From assembly GCA_022009855.1 (NCBI GenBank), contig CP091727.1, positions 186,001-250,000 on the forward strand: 64,000 nucleotides of DNA, in the 5' to 3' direction. Positions 30,747 through 41,594 of the stretch are shown piece after piece. The position numbers and the translations under genes are program-made. The notes under the pieces are model-generated. The model worked only from the letters and a program-made list of their open reading frames with translations. It searched no databases and was not told the DNA's origin. This DNA is from Lentisphaeria bacterium (lineage in GTDB: Bacteria; Verrucomicrobiota; Lentisphaeria; Victivallales; Victivallaceae). The number at the start of each line of letters is the position of its first letter. The first letter of the stretch is position 1.

Positions 30747-31788
30747 ATGAGTCCGGAACCGGGAATTCCGCTGCGGGAAGGATTGAAGATCCGCCATTAC
30801 ATCTTCAATCTTGTTCTGCGTCATCCGGGTGAGTCGGTGAAAGTCCCGTCGTCATGGGAGCTGGCGAAGCACTTCGGCATCGCCCGCAGCACGGTGACGC
30901 TCGCCTACAAGGCGCTGATGGAAGAGGGCATCCTGATCGGCCGCCCGGGCATCGGGACCTTTCTCGCCCCCCGCTACAGTCAAGGGCTCAGCAGCAACGG
31001 CGCCGTCTATCCGCTGATCGGCCTGCTCACCAACCTCGGCAACAATCTCAGCTACGGCAGTCATCAGTGGGGGCTTATGGCCGCTGCGGGCAGCAACCTG
31101 ACCTTCGGCGACAGCTGCCAGGTCCGGCCGGTGCCCCTCTCCGGGAGTCTCGAAACCATGAAGAAGGAGCTGGAGCAGAACTACCTCGCCGCCCTGGTCT
31201 GGATCACGCCGCCGGAAGATCAGTTTCTTCTGCTTCAGGAAGTGAGCCAGTGTCTCCCCACCGTCATTCTCGGCCGGACCGTGAAGGACATCAACTCCGT
31301 CGCGCTCGATTATGAAGAAGAGAGTTACCAGAACGGGAAACGCCTCCTCGCCGAAGGCAGAAAGAAGTTCTGGGCCATCAACATGAGCGGCGCGGAATAC
31401 TATATCCGGGGTTCCGCCGGGCTTACGCCGAGGCCGGAATCGAACTGGACGAGCGGTTTATTTTCCCCCCGACAGCCGACAGCTGGAAGAGTTCGCGGAA
31501 GCACTCCGCTCCGGGCACCGCCCGGACGCCCTCCTGCTGCACTCCAACCGGCGGAAAGAGGTCGTCGAACTGTTGCAGAAAGCCGGAATCGACCTCAAGC
31601 AGGAGTGCCGGGTTCTCGCCAACATCGCGGCGGCCCAAATCCCGGGCTTTGCCGGCTGGTGTCACGAAGTGCCCTATGCGGAACTGGGCCGGGCGACAGC
31701 GGAGATCGTCTTCCGCCTGCTCTCCGGAGATCGCCGTGTGGAACATCGGATTCTCAAACATAAGAACATTCCAGTCAATCTGGAGTAA
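30747..31788 (+). CDS. GntR-type regulator with LacI-like sensor domain (two frameshifts)
   Basis: About 347 aa. N-terminal winged helix: VPSSWELAKHFGIARSTVTL then GILIGRPGIGTFLAPRY, the GntR DNA-binding signature. The rest resembles the periplasmic-binding-protein fold of AraR-type regulators. Adding one G at 31408-31411 and one C at 31465-31470 gives a continuous protein through PDSRQLEEFAEALRSG. It heads the third cassette, 15 bases before pilin 3. The direct repeats in its promoter suggest autoregulation. Confidence 0.83.
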
Positions 31789-31803
31789 CAAGGGAGGTTT
31801 GAA

Positions 31804-32541
31804 ATGTCGTTTGTCAGAAAGCCGCTATTTACTCTAATCGAATTGTTAATTGTAATTGCGATCATCGCCATCCTCGCGGCCATGCTGCTGCCGGCGCTGA
31901 ACAAGGCGCGGGAGACGGCAAAGTCGGCAAAATGCGTCAGCAACCTCAAGCAGATCGGTACCGCCTACGCGGTTTACACCGCCAATTACAACGATTTCAT
32001 GCCCCCGATGTTCGGAGCGCCAGACTATAAGCTGTACTGGAATTACCATCTGCTGAAATTCAACGACAAGACTAGGAAATATGACTCCGGCGGCGTTCCC
32101 CGGGCGGTGTTCGACTGTCCCTCCATGCCGGCACGCGAAACTCAGGATGACCCCATAAAAATCGATTACGGGCTCAATATTTTTATCCTCAAAAAGACCT
32201 GGACCAGCCCCAACAGCGACTATGAAAGTCGGAAAATTTCAAGCGACAAAGCTCCGTCAAAGCGTTTTCTGATCATGGACTGCTACCAGAATACATCAAA
32301 CAAAGCCAATGGATTCTGGCGAATCCATTTCAGCCCCAATTTTTTGACTAACGCCGCCTGGGGACAGCCGGCCGGACGGCACAGCGGCAAAGTCAATATG
32401 CTTTATCTCGATTTTCATGTCGGTCCGGTTCGGCTGCTCGATCAGGAGAACCCCTTCAATTACGCGCCGTTCCTCTGGGCCGGCAACTGCTTCCCGAAGT
32501 CGGTATGGGACAATTTCCTCGGCTTCCCCTACCCGTGGTAA
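31804..32541 (+). CDS. Pilin 3: pseudopilin-like protein
   Basis: Intact, 245 aa, after AGGGAGG. Leader MSFVRKPL then FTLIELLIVIAIIAILAAML and LPALNKARETA; the -1 residue is Leu. C-terminal RHSGKVNMLYLDFHVG is an H-X9-D motif with Phe instead of Gly. It lies between the GntR regulator (15 bases) and the giant secreted protein (68 bases). Confidence 0.9.
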   Translation: MSFVRKPLFTLIELLIVIAIIAILAAMLLPALNKARETAKSAKCVSNLKQIGTAYAVYTANYNDFMPPMFGAPDYKLYWNYHLLKFNDKTRKYDSGGVPRAVFDCPSMPARETQDDPIKIDYGLNIFILKKTWTSPNSDYESRKISSDKAPSKRFLIMDCYQNTSNKANGFWRIHFSPNFLTNAAWGQPAGRHSGKVNMLYLDFHVGPVRLLDQENPFNYAPFLWAGNCFPKSVWDNFLGFPYPW

Positions 32542-32609
32542 GTTTTCTCCGGAAACTGCTGCCGTTTGTAACAACGAAAACCTGTATAGTATGAAGTGAA
32601 AGGCTCACC

Positions 32610-35600
32610 ATGTCAACACGAAAAAAAATCGTTTCTCTGCTCACACTGTTCGCAGCGGGCACACTCGCCGCAACGGTGATCGAGGAGGATTTCAAACAGT
32701 ATCCGGACTTCGATCCGGCACACCGGAACTGGGAGTTCCGCGGCGTCGGCGGCGAAGTGCGCGACGGCGGCTACCGGTTCAACGGCACCGGCATTCAGCA
32801 GAAGGTGGAACCCGATGTCCACCCCGCCCTCACCATGGGGCAGCTGCGGGACTACCCCGCCGGGACGAAACTTGCCATTGAAGCGGAATTCGAACTCGGC
32901 CGCAAGGGGTTCAGCTTTCTAGACAAAGAGGGTAAATTCGTCCGCCGGATCGGCGTGGTGATCCTCGACCGGCAGTTCGCCCGCGGGCGGCGCGACGCCA
33001 TGACCATTCCGACCATCCTGCTGACGCTCGACCTCGACGCGACGGGCAAACCGTCGGTCTTCTTCGGTTATACCGGGAATCCCAGACTTTCCCCGCAGAA
33101 GAAGGTGTATGAATCCGCCCCGTGGAAGCCGGAGGGGGAATACCGTTTTCGCTCACGCTCGCCGACAATACCGCAACCGGCGTCATCAAAGATGCCGCAG
33201 GCAGGGTGATCTACCGCGGAGAGCTGCGCGATCCCGGATTTGCCAAACTCTTTCCCCACGCCCACCCCGGCTTTGCCAACCAGCGCATGGAAGGAGCGCT
33301 GAAGAGATTCCGCGCCGACAACCTCGACAGCTTCACCGCTCCGGCGAAACTGTCGCCGATCCCGATGCCGGAGGTCTGGACGGTTGTTCTCGATCCGGAG
33401 AAGAATGCCAAAGGCGCCCTCCGGCAGGCAAAACCGGATGCACAGGGGAAGATCAACGTCTCCGCCATCGCCGGCGGCCACCGGCACAAGCGGCTCGCCC
33501 GGCTCGAATGTGAACTGGAAGTTCCCGCAACCGGCAAATACGCGGCGCAGGCACGCGGCGACTGGTACTGGAAACTGCTGGTCAACGGCAACAGCGTCGC
33601 CAACTTCTCCCTGCGGGGGAACGGCATGAACGACCATGTGCTGGAACTGCCGCTCAACGCGGGAAAGAACCGGATCACGGTGGAATTAGGCAGCGGCAGC
33701 GGCGGCTGGAACTTCCGCCTCGCTCCGCCCGAAGCGGAGGCGCTCAAAGCGAAGGAGGCGGCATTGCACCTCTACGGCGCCGACCGCATCCGCTGGAATC
33801 TCGACCGGATTTTCGACGACCTCAACAACCTGCGCCGCTGGAGGATCGAAATCCCGAAGCTGGAACAGGAGCTGCTTGCGATGCGCCGGGACCTCCCGGC
33901 CGGACTGACCAACCGCGATGCGGAGAAATTCGATCCGGCGCTCGACCGCTTCTATCTCGGAATCTACAACGGCAGGCGGCTGCTCCGGCTGCGGGAACTG
34001 CGCAAAGAGCTGGCCGGCCTTTCCTCTCTGGAAGAAAATCGGAACAGCGATATCGCCGCAACCCTCAGAAAACTGGATGCTCTGGATGCCGGACTGCTTG
34101 CGGCGGTCTCCTCGGAAAATGCCTCCACCGTCGAAACACTTGCCGCCGAAGCGCAGCAGCTCATCGATGAGGGGCTGAACCGGTGCAACGGGTTCCGCGA
34201 GGGAGTGACGCTCGGACGCAACTTCGGCCGCTTCGGCTGGGTGACCGGCGACAAGGTGGCCGCCTACTCCTCCGGCGACGGTCTGCTCGCCAACCAGGTG
34301 CTCGCCAACGGCGCGCTGCTCCGGCAGTACGTCACCGGGGAAGACGGCAAAACCCCATGGCGGATGCTCTTCCGCTTCTTCGGCAACCGTGACGCGGCAA
34401 AGAGCGCCGAACTCGCCGCATTGCCCGTCTCCGGTGAGAACAGAGAGGTGGAGTTCGGATACGACCCCAGCTCCTTCTACTCCGGTCGCACCCCGCAATC
34501 GGTCAAGGTGCACGAAACGAACTGGATCCACAAGCGTTTCTCCTATGCCGGCGGCTTCACGGCCGATATGAATCTGCTCACCCCGGCGCTGCTGCTGGAG
34601 AGCGGCTTCCATTCGCTGGAGCTGAGCGATCCTGTCACCTCCGCCTTCACCCACTTCGGCTACCGCAACGCCAAAGGGGAAGTCGTTTCGCAACCGCTGC
34701 GAGACGGCGTGCTCTACGACCGGAAACGCGACGGCGAACTCGGCCGCAACTGGGTGCTCTTCTGGAGCGGCGACAACCGGGAGATCGACCTTGCACACCA
34801 TCGCGGTTCCATTCCGGTGCAGGTGATCTTCCAGCGCCGTCCGGAGAAGATCGAGCGCAAAAACGGCAGGACCGTCATTCAGTTCGCCCGCAACGGCGCG
34901 GTCTGGCTCAATACCCCCTTCGGCGCCCGCATCCAGCCCGCCGGAAACTGGCGTGGCTTCCTGCCGCCCTCGGCGGCGGGCCGCTGCGACGTGCACGCGC
35001 AGACCGCCCTCGCCTGGCCGGTCGAACTGCGGGAGTATTTCCGCCCCGCCGGGAACGGACGGGTCGAAATCGTCAACGTCGCCGCCTTCCGGAAATTTAC
35101 CGACAACGACTGGAAACTCGAACCGCTCGAATTCGTTCCGCTCCCGCCGGTGCTGACGCTGATGACCGGACGCGGCTTCGACGCAGAACTCCCGGCGCAG
35201 ACCGTCGACCTCGGGTATCCGACCATCTACGGACCGCTGCACGGCGTCTTCGCCTCGCAGCTGCGCTACACGCTGCCGGTCACCGAAGCACCGCGCACCG
35301 CCTTTCCGCAGAATCCGGAGGCGAATCCTGATGACGCACAGCAGCTGATTACAAAAACGATCAGTCAGATCGACGGAATCCGCTTCCGCCTCTTCTGCGA
35401 AAACATCGCCCGCAACTGGCACTCCCTCTGTCCGGCCATCGACCGCCCGGCCAAAGCGTGGTCATGGCTGCCGGAGGAGTTCCGCGACTACATGCGCGGC
35501 CTCTACCGCGCCCGGATTCCGTTCCTTTCGAGTTACCGCGACTACCGCTTCTGGCGCTCGCTCTGCGAACCCTATTCCGGAGCGAAGTACTTCTACTCCT

Positions 35601-37372
35601 TCTCCATCTCGACGAAGAATCCCGGCGACGTCGGCGTCTTCGGCGACCGCGGCTACGGCGTCGGCAACCACCTTCTGATGCTCGATCTGGTCAGTTCCTT
35701 CGGCGGAGAATACGATGCGCTCAAAGCCATCTGGTGCGATCCCGCGCCGCTCGCTCCGCCCGACGCGATCCGCGACGGCAGAACCGTCACCGTCGATAAG
35801 ATGCAGGGCTACCTCACCAGCGTCCACGACTGGGCGTGGATGGAGGCCGGCAGCAACGACAGCGGCGACAACGGCCCGGTGGTGGATTGCGGCCAGTCGG
35901 TGTTCGGCGGCGTCGCCGCGCTCTACCGCATGGCGCAGAATCTCGGCAGCGACGCCGAACGTGCCCGCGCCGCCTACCACCTCGCCAAATCCCAGCTCTC
36001 GCAGATCGGCCGTCCCGCCTTCCGCGACTACGGAAGAGAGAGCGGCACGCTCAGGCCGGACAACATCAACGTCGGATTCCGCGAATTCATCACGCCGCGC
36101 TCCTACGCCGACAGTCCGATGATCGGCAAGACGCCGCGCAACGAGTACGACGGCTCGCTCGACTCCCTCTTCTGCTACGCCAATCAGGACTGGTTCGACG
36201 TCTACTACCCCTACGCGAAGTACGTCTGGAACGACCTGCGTTACTACGAGAAGCAGCGCGCGCTCTACTGGCCCAACCGCGACCGGGGCAGAAGCGACAT
36301 GATGGGGCACCTCTACTCCCGGCTGATGTTCCTGATGCTGAACGGAACCCCGCAGAGCGAAGCGGTAAAGATGCTCCATCACTGGGTGGATGGTTCCGTC
36401 TTCTATCTGCGTGACGACGCGTTGCGGGAGATCCTCCCCTTCGCGCTCACCGGGGGATGCCCGCTGGTGCTGCACGAGTGGTATCCGCTGGCGGCGCCGG
36501 AGTTCCGCTTCACGCCGTCGAAGAAGCTGGCGGAACTCCGCTTCCGGAACGTGCCGGAGGGCTGCGCCTTCACCGCCTCATCCGCCTCTGAACCCGCCGC
36601 AATCCGGGTCAACGGGGAACCGCTGCCGCGCGAAAGCTGGAGCTACCAGCCGGAAAACCGGGCGCTGCGCGTTCAGCTTCCCGCCGGGAACTCCGTCGCG
36701 GTGGAGCTCGAATACAGCGAAATCCAGCCCGACCGGCTCCAGCTCATGCCGATTCCGCCCGCCCCGGCGACCACGCCTGCCGCGCCCGGAATCGAACCGG
36801 AAAAATTCACCCCTGCCGCTCCGGCAAAGAACATCGTGAAACCGGCGGCGAAACCGACCGCAAAAGAGCAACAGCTCTACCAGTCCGATTTCTCCGGCGA
36901 AGCGGTCCCGGGGGCGAAAATGGCCGGGAAGTGGTACTTCAACACCTGGGCGAAAACGCCGCTCCCGGCTTCCGGCGGACTGACCGGGGACTATCCGGCG
37001 GAAGGGATTCCGGCCCGAGCCCTCGAAGTCACCGCGGTCGAACGAAACTACGCCGGACGCAGTTCGCCGCGCATCCAGCTGCCGGAGAAGTTCAGCGCGC
37101 TGGTCCTGCGGGGGGAAATCACCTATGGGAAGAATTTCGCCAACAATCGCGTGGTCACCTTCTTCTGGACGGGGAAGAGCGCTCACTTCTTCCAGATTCC
37201 GGCCGGGAAACCGGGAAGTACCAGAACGTTCCAGTTCGTGCTCCCGGCGGAAAAAATGCCGCAGGGGACCACGACGGTCAATCTTCAGGTCGCGTGCCAG
37301 CTCGACCCGAAATCCCAGGCGAAACCCGCCGGGAGCGTCTACTTCCGCAGCATCACCCTCTCGGCCCGCTGA
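32610..37372 (+). CDS. Giant secreted protein of unknown function, about 1587 aa (one frameshift)
   Basis: Signal peptide MSTRKKIVSLLTLFAAGTLA. A beta-rich N-terminal part follows (EEDFKQYPDFD, laminin-G-like in composition), then a helical charged stretch around residues 390-500, a central part with RNFGRFGWVTGDK and a Trp/Tyr-rich helical region near residues 950-1280 (WLPEEFRDYMRGLY, WNDLRYYEKQRALYWP), a Pro/Ala/Lys linker and a C-terminal beta-sandwich ending ITLSAR. One missing T at 33146-33149 splits it as written. I do not recognise the family; the helical part could be an alpha/alpha barrel as in polysaccharide lyases. Cassette position suggests a polysaccharide target. Confidence 0.72.
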
Positions 37373-37396
37373 GGCGAAAGAGGAATAAAAACGCCG

Positions 37397-37431
37397 GAGC
37401 CCGGACGGAATTCCGTCCGGGCTCTCTTTTT
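37397..37431. terminator. Strong, possibly bidirectional terminator
   Basis: Perfect 12-base stem GAGCCCGGACGG / CCGTCCGGGCTC around AATT, followed on plus by TCTTTTTTC. On minus a T run follows after six bases. It separates the giant gene from the convergent CoA-transferase. Confidence 0.88.
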
Positions 37432-37450
37432 TCTGCGGAAAATGCGTCTG

Positions 37451-38753
37451 TCAGCGGCTGAGGAACCGGGGGCCGAAACGCTCGAACGCCGCCTTTTCCA
37501 GCTCCTCGCGGAAGTCCGGATGCGCGATGCCGATCAGCGCCTTCGCACGCTGCTGCAACGATTTGCCGTAAAGATTCACCACGCCGTATTCGGTGACGAC
37601 ATAGTGCACCAGACTGCGCGGCGTCACCACCCCCGCCCCCGGCGTCAGCACCGGAACAATCTTGCTGATCCCCTTCCGGGTGACCGACGGCATCGCGATC
37701 ACCGGCTTGCCCCCCGGCGAACGGGAGGCGCCGTAGATGAAGTCCAGCTGCCCCCCCACCCCGGAATACATCTTCGTTCCAATCGAATCGGCGCACACCT
37801 GCCCCGTGAGATCAATCTGAATCGCGGAGTTGATCGCCACCACCTTGGGGTTGCGCGCAATGATGAAAGGATCGTTGGTGTAGGCGACTTCGCGCATCCT
37901 CACCTGCGGGTTGCGGTGGACGAAGTTGTAGACGTTCTGCGACCCCATCAGAAACGAGGCGACGATCTTGCCGCGGTCGATCTTCTTGCGCGAACCGTTG
38001 ATCACACCCGACTCCACCAGCGGCAGCAGCCCGTCCGCGAACATCTCGGTGTGAACCCCCCAGATCCCGGCGGTCGGTGAGCTGTGAAAGCACCGCGTTG
38101 GGAATCTCCCCGATGCCGAGCTGAAGACAGGAGCCGTCGTCAATCAGCTCCGAACAGTGCCGCCCGATCACCCGCTCCGCCTCGTCCGGCAGCGGGAACG
38201 CCATCGTCTCAATCGGACTGTCGTGCTCGACGATATAATCGATCTCATCGAGCGAAATCACGCCGTCGCCGTAACTGAAGGGAACGTAACGATTCATCAC
38301 CGCAATCACCGTGCGGGCGCACTGGATCGCGGCAGGACCGATATCCACCGATGTGCCGAGCGAAACAAAACCGTGGCGGTCCGGACGCGAAACCTGCACC
38401 ATCGCCACGTCACAGGCCAGGCAGCCGGAACGGAAGAGCTTCTGCGTCTCATGCAGCGCCACCGGAATGTAATCGGCGTTGCCCGCCTGCACCTCCCGTC
38501 GGACGTTTCCGCCGACGAAGAAGGACTCCGAAGCGAAGATGCCCGCATATTCCGCGGCGGCATAATTCGCCGTCTCCGCGGTGTGGATGTGGCGCAACTT
38601 CACATCAGCGAGGCCGCCGGAGCGGGCGCGCGCGCAAAGGGCATCCACCAGCACTTTGGGCACCGATCCCGCACTGCTCAGATAGATCGAATCGCCGCTG
38701 CCGACGAATTGTACGGCCTCCGCCGCAGTCACCACACGGTGTTTCTTTGACAT
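37451..38753 (-). CDS. Acetyl-CoA hydrolase/4-hydroxybutyrate CoA-transferase family protein (frameshifted)
   Basis: About 433 aa. The N-terminal SGDSIYLSSAGSVPKVLVDAL and the corrected QLGIGEIPNAVLSQL ... LGVHTEMFADG are hallmarks of the type I CoA-transferases that use a catalytic Glu (4-hydroxybutyrate, butyryl or acetyl CoA-transferases). The C-terminal TEYGVVNLYGKS and HPDFREEL agree. A six-C run at 38056-38061 has one base too many. It lies 70 bases after fabZ on the same strand. Likely part of fermentative acyl-CoA/acetate exchange in the cytoplasm. Confidence 0.87.
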
Positions 38754-38823
38754 GAAAGCTCTTTCAACTCAATCGCCCGGACGGCGCGCCCCCCTGCCGG
38801 AACACGCCGCCGCTCCAAACGGC

Positions 38824-39741
38824 TCAGGCATCCACAATGGCGAACATGAGAGTGATGGCGAACACCACCTTTCCTCCCACGGTGATCGTACCGGATCCCT
38901 TGCCGAACTTCGACTTGCCCGGCGGCAGATCGATGTCGATCACCAGTTGATCCCCCGGCAGGATCGGGGCAAAGGATTCCGCCCGGTCGATCGACATGAA
39001 ATACCCGATCTTCCCGGCGTTTTCCGGGCGCGACAGCACACAGGCGCAGCCGGACTGGGCGGAGATTTCGCAAAGCAGCGACTCCGGCATCACCGCGTAA
39101 TCGTCCGGACAGTGAGCGAAGATCTCCTCGTTGACCGTGATGTTCTTCACCGCCCGGATGTGCTCGCCGTCGATCATGGAGATGTTGTCGATCAGCAGGA
39201 AGGGATAACGGTGCGGCACCAGCGACATGATCCGGAGCACATCCATCGGAGTTTCGGCGTGCTTGTCGTTCTCGTTGAAGAGCTGCGGCATCTCCCGCGC
39301 ACTCTCCCGCGGACGAACCGCCAGCGTGATGACCGCCTCACAGGTCTGCCCGCCGTTGTTGAAAGTCTTCGCCCTGATCACCGCCTCGCCGTCGCGGAAC
39401 TCCGCAACTTCGGCTTCAATCTTCAGCCGGTCGCCCGGATTGTTCGGCCGGCGGAATTTCACCTTCTCCAGCACCCGGATGTAGACATCGCCCTTCCCTT
39501 CCGGATCGAGTTTCGGCCGGACCAGAAGTTCGCCGAGCTGTTTCATCGATTCGACCTGAAGCACGCCGGGCATGATCGGATGATTCGGGAAATGGCCCTG
39601 AAAATAGAGTTCATTCATCGAGATGTTCTTCACCGCCCAGGCGGCGGTTTCCGAAAGGATCTCCACCCGGTCGAGCATCAGCATCGGGTACCGCTGCGGC
39701 AGAATCGCCTTGATCTCTCTGATTCCGAGAACTTCTCCCAT
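38824..39741 (-). CDS. fabZ: FabZ-like protein with two tandem hotdog domains
   Basis: Intact, 305 aa, about twice a normal FabZ. Domain 1 (about 1-145) is a classical 3-hydroxyacyl-ACP dehydratase: LPQRYPMLMLDRV and GHFPNHPIMPGVLQVESMKQ with catalytic His and Glu. Domain 2 (about 160-305) repeats the pattern: VPHRYPFLLIDNI and AHCPDDYAVMPESLLCEIS, keeping His and Glu but losing the Pro-Gly of the loop. Its ATG overlaps the lpxC stop by one base (TAATG), a normal lpxC-fabZ arrangement. The second domain may be structural or bind a different acyl chain. Confidence 0.9.
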   Translation of the reverse strand: MGEVLGIREIKAILPQRYPMLMLDRVEILSETAAWAVKNISMNELYFQGHFPNHPIMPGVLQVESMKQLGELLVRPKLDPEGKGDVYIRVLEKVKFRRPNNPGDRLKIEAEVAEFRDGEAVIRAKTFNNGGQTCEAVITLAVRPRESAREMPQLFNENDKHAETPMDVLRIMSLVPHRYPFLLIDNISMIDGEHIRAVKNITVNEEIFAHCPDDYAVMPESLLCEISAQSGCACVLSRPENAGKIGYFMSIDRAESFAPILPGDQLVIDIDLPPGKSKFGKGSGTITVGGKVVFAITLMFAIVDA

Positions 39742-40613
39742 TATTTCGTCTCCCTGTTGTTCTGTTGCTGATTGGAAGCTGCAATTTCCCTGAGCAGTGC
39801 GCCGGCAAGCTCAACGTTCTTGGGATGCCCCGGCTTGATCGCGATGATCGAACCGGTGATCCGGCGCCCGGTAAGATAGATGTCGCCGAAGAGATCGAGG
39901 ATCTTGTGGCGCACGATCTCGTTCTGGAAACGGAGCGCCTCCTTGCAAATGATCGCGCCGTCATGAATGATCGCAGCCGCGTCGAGACTGCCGCCTTTGA
40001 CCAGACCCATCGCCAGCAGCTGTTTGAGGTCGCCGTAATCGACGAAGGTGCGCGCCGGAGCGATCTCTTCGCGGTAGGCTTCAGTATCGAGCGTGAACTC
40101 GTAAAACTGAGGATCGATCGGACATCCCTTGAAGGAGGCAAGACAGGAGATGCGCAGCGGCCCCTCCCCCGGAATCATCACCAGTCGGGTATAGCCGCCT
40201 TCGACGTAGACCGGCTGCGAAGGGGTGAAGGTGAGAGCGGGTTCATCCTGCTCCATGACGCCGGCTTCGCGGATCATATCAAAGTAGGGCAGCGAACTGC
40301 CGTCGACAATCGGCGGCTCCATTCCGTCCATTTCGACGATGCAGTTGTCGATGTGCCACGCATTGAGCGCCGACATGATATGCTCGACGGTGAAAACGAT
40401 CGCCTTGCCGTCGGCGATGGTGGTGCCGCGGCGGACATCCACCACATTGCAGGCCAGCGGGCGGACCTCCGGTTTGCCGGGCAGATCCACCCGGCGGAAG
40501 ATGATGCCGGTGTTCTCCGGCGCGGGCTGAATCCGCACCGTAGCCCGGGCGCCGGTATGGAGTGCGATTCCGGAAACGGAAGACGATCTCACCAAAGTTT
40601 GCTGTTTTTCCAT
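39741..40613 (-). CDS. lpxC: LpxC, UDP-3-O-acyl-N-acetylglucosamine deacetylase
   Basis: Intact, 290 aa. Zinc enzyme for the committed step of lipid A synthesis. VEHIMSALNAWHIDN supplies the first His ligand, RHKILDLFGDIYLTGR the second His and Asp, and IAIKPGHPKNVELAGAL the catalytic C-terminal His region. Followed by fabZ with a one-base overlap. Divergent from miaA with overlapping promoters in between. Confidence 0.95.
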   Translation of the reverse strand: MEKQQTLVRSSSVSGIALHTGARATVRIQPAPENTGIIFRRVDLPGKPEVRPLACNVVDVRRGTTIADGKAIVFTVEHIMSALNAWHIDNCIVEMDGMEPPIVDGSSLPYFDMIREAGVMEQDEPALTFTPSQPVYVEGGYTRLVMIPGEGPLRISCLASFKGCPIDPQFYEFTLDTEAYREEIAPARTFVDYGDLKQLLAMGLVKGGSLDAAAIIHDGAIICKEALRFQNEIVRHKILDLFGDIYLTGRRITGSIIAIKPGHPKNVELAGALLREIAASNQQQNNRETK

Positions 40614-40633
40614 CGCTGAACCAGTTTTAAAAT

Positions 40634-40688
40634 TTGAAATTTAAATGAAACGCGTCATAATATAGTACGCGAAACGGGTATTTTACAA
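40634..40688. promoter_or_regulatory. Overlapping divergent promoters of lpxC and miaA
   Basis: Plus (miaA): TTGAAA at 40634-40639 and TAATAT at 40658-40663, 18 apart. Minus (lpxC): TTGTAA at 40688-40683 and TATATT at 40664-40659, 18 apart. The two -10 boxes overlap, so the polymerases should compete. Confidence 0.55.
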
Positions 40689-40704
40689 ATTTTTCAGGGC
40701 TTTT

Positions 40705-41574
40705 ATGGCAGAAATCCTCAAAACAGTGGTCATCACCGGGCCGACCGCAACAGGTAAAAACCGCGCTGGCGGTCTGGCTGGCCCGCATTTTCAACGGCGA
40801 AATCGTCAGTGTGGACTCCCGGCAGGTCTACCGCGGCATGGACATCGGGACCGGAAAGGATCTCGACGAATACGGCGAAGTGCCGTACCATCTCATCGAC
40901 ATCGCCGATCCGGCGCGGGAGGAGTACAACCTCGCCCGCTTCCTTCCGGACGCCTACCGGGCGATCCGGGAGATCGTCGAACGCAACCATGTGCCGATTC
41001 TCTGCGGAGGCACGGCGCTCTACCTTGCAGCGCTGCTGGACGGCTACCGGCTGCCGGGTGGAGCGTTGCCGCCGCGCTGCGCCGGGGTGCCGCGGGTGCG
41101 GCAGAATCCGGAGGCGGCGGACTCCTTCACGCCCCCCTTCGGTCTGGATCCGCTGCTGATCGGAGTCTACTATCCGCGATCTGAGGTACACGCCCGGATC
41201 GAGGCCCGGCTGGACAGTCGTCTCTCCGACGGGCTGGTCGACGAGGTGCGGAAACTGCACGAGGAGCGCGGCATCTCCTTTGAGAAGCTGGAGTTCTTCG
41301 GTCTGGAGTACCGGGAAGTGTCGCGCTATCTCAAGGGGAGTGCACGCTTCTGGAGATGCGCAATCAGCTGCTGTACCGGATCCGACAGTTCGCAAAGCGG
41401 CAGGACATCTTCTTCCGCAAACTGGAGCGCGAGGGGCACCAGATCTACTGGCTGGAGAAGGGGCGCGAACCGGATCCCCGCAAACTGGTGGAGGCGTTCC
41501 TCTGCGAGGAGCCGCTACCGGCGCCGGGGCGCCGGATGTGCGAAACCTTCTACGGGAAAGAGCCGCGCGCCTGA
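40705..41574 (+). CDS. miaA: MiaA, tRNA dimethylallyltransferase, short form (two frameshifts)
   Basis: About 289 aa. P-loop GPTATGKTALAVWLA (after removing one A from 40756-40760), VDSRQVYRGMDIGTGK, CGGTALYLAALLDGYRLPG and FFGLEYREVSRYLKG are MiaA segments. It prenylates A37 of tRNAs. A second break near 41350 is repaired by adding one base (ARLLEMRNQLLYRI). Between the GTALY motif and YYPRSEVHARIEARL only about 30 residues remain; the usual HPND-R-RALE part of the tRNA-gripping insert is not visible. Divergent from lpxC. Confidence 0.85.
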
Positions 41575-41594
41575 CCGGGAGACGGAGACCGAAC

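Noticed and set aside
33686..35422. 578-codon open frame on minus inside the giant plus gene
   Set aside because: Same reason: third-position GC bias produces long antisense frames here.
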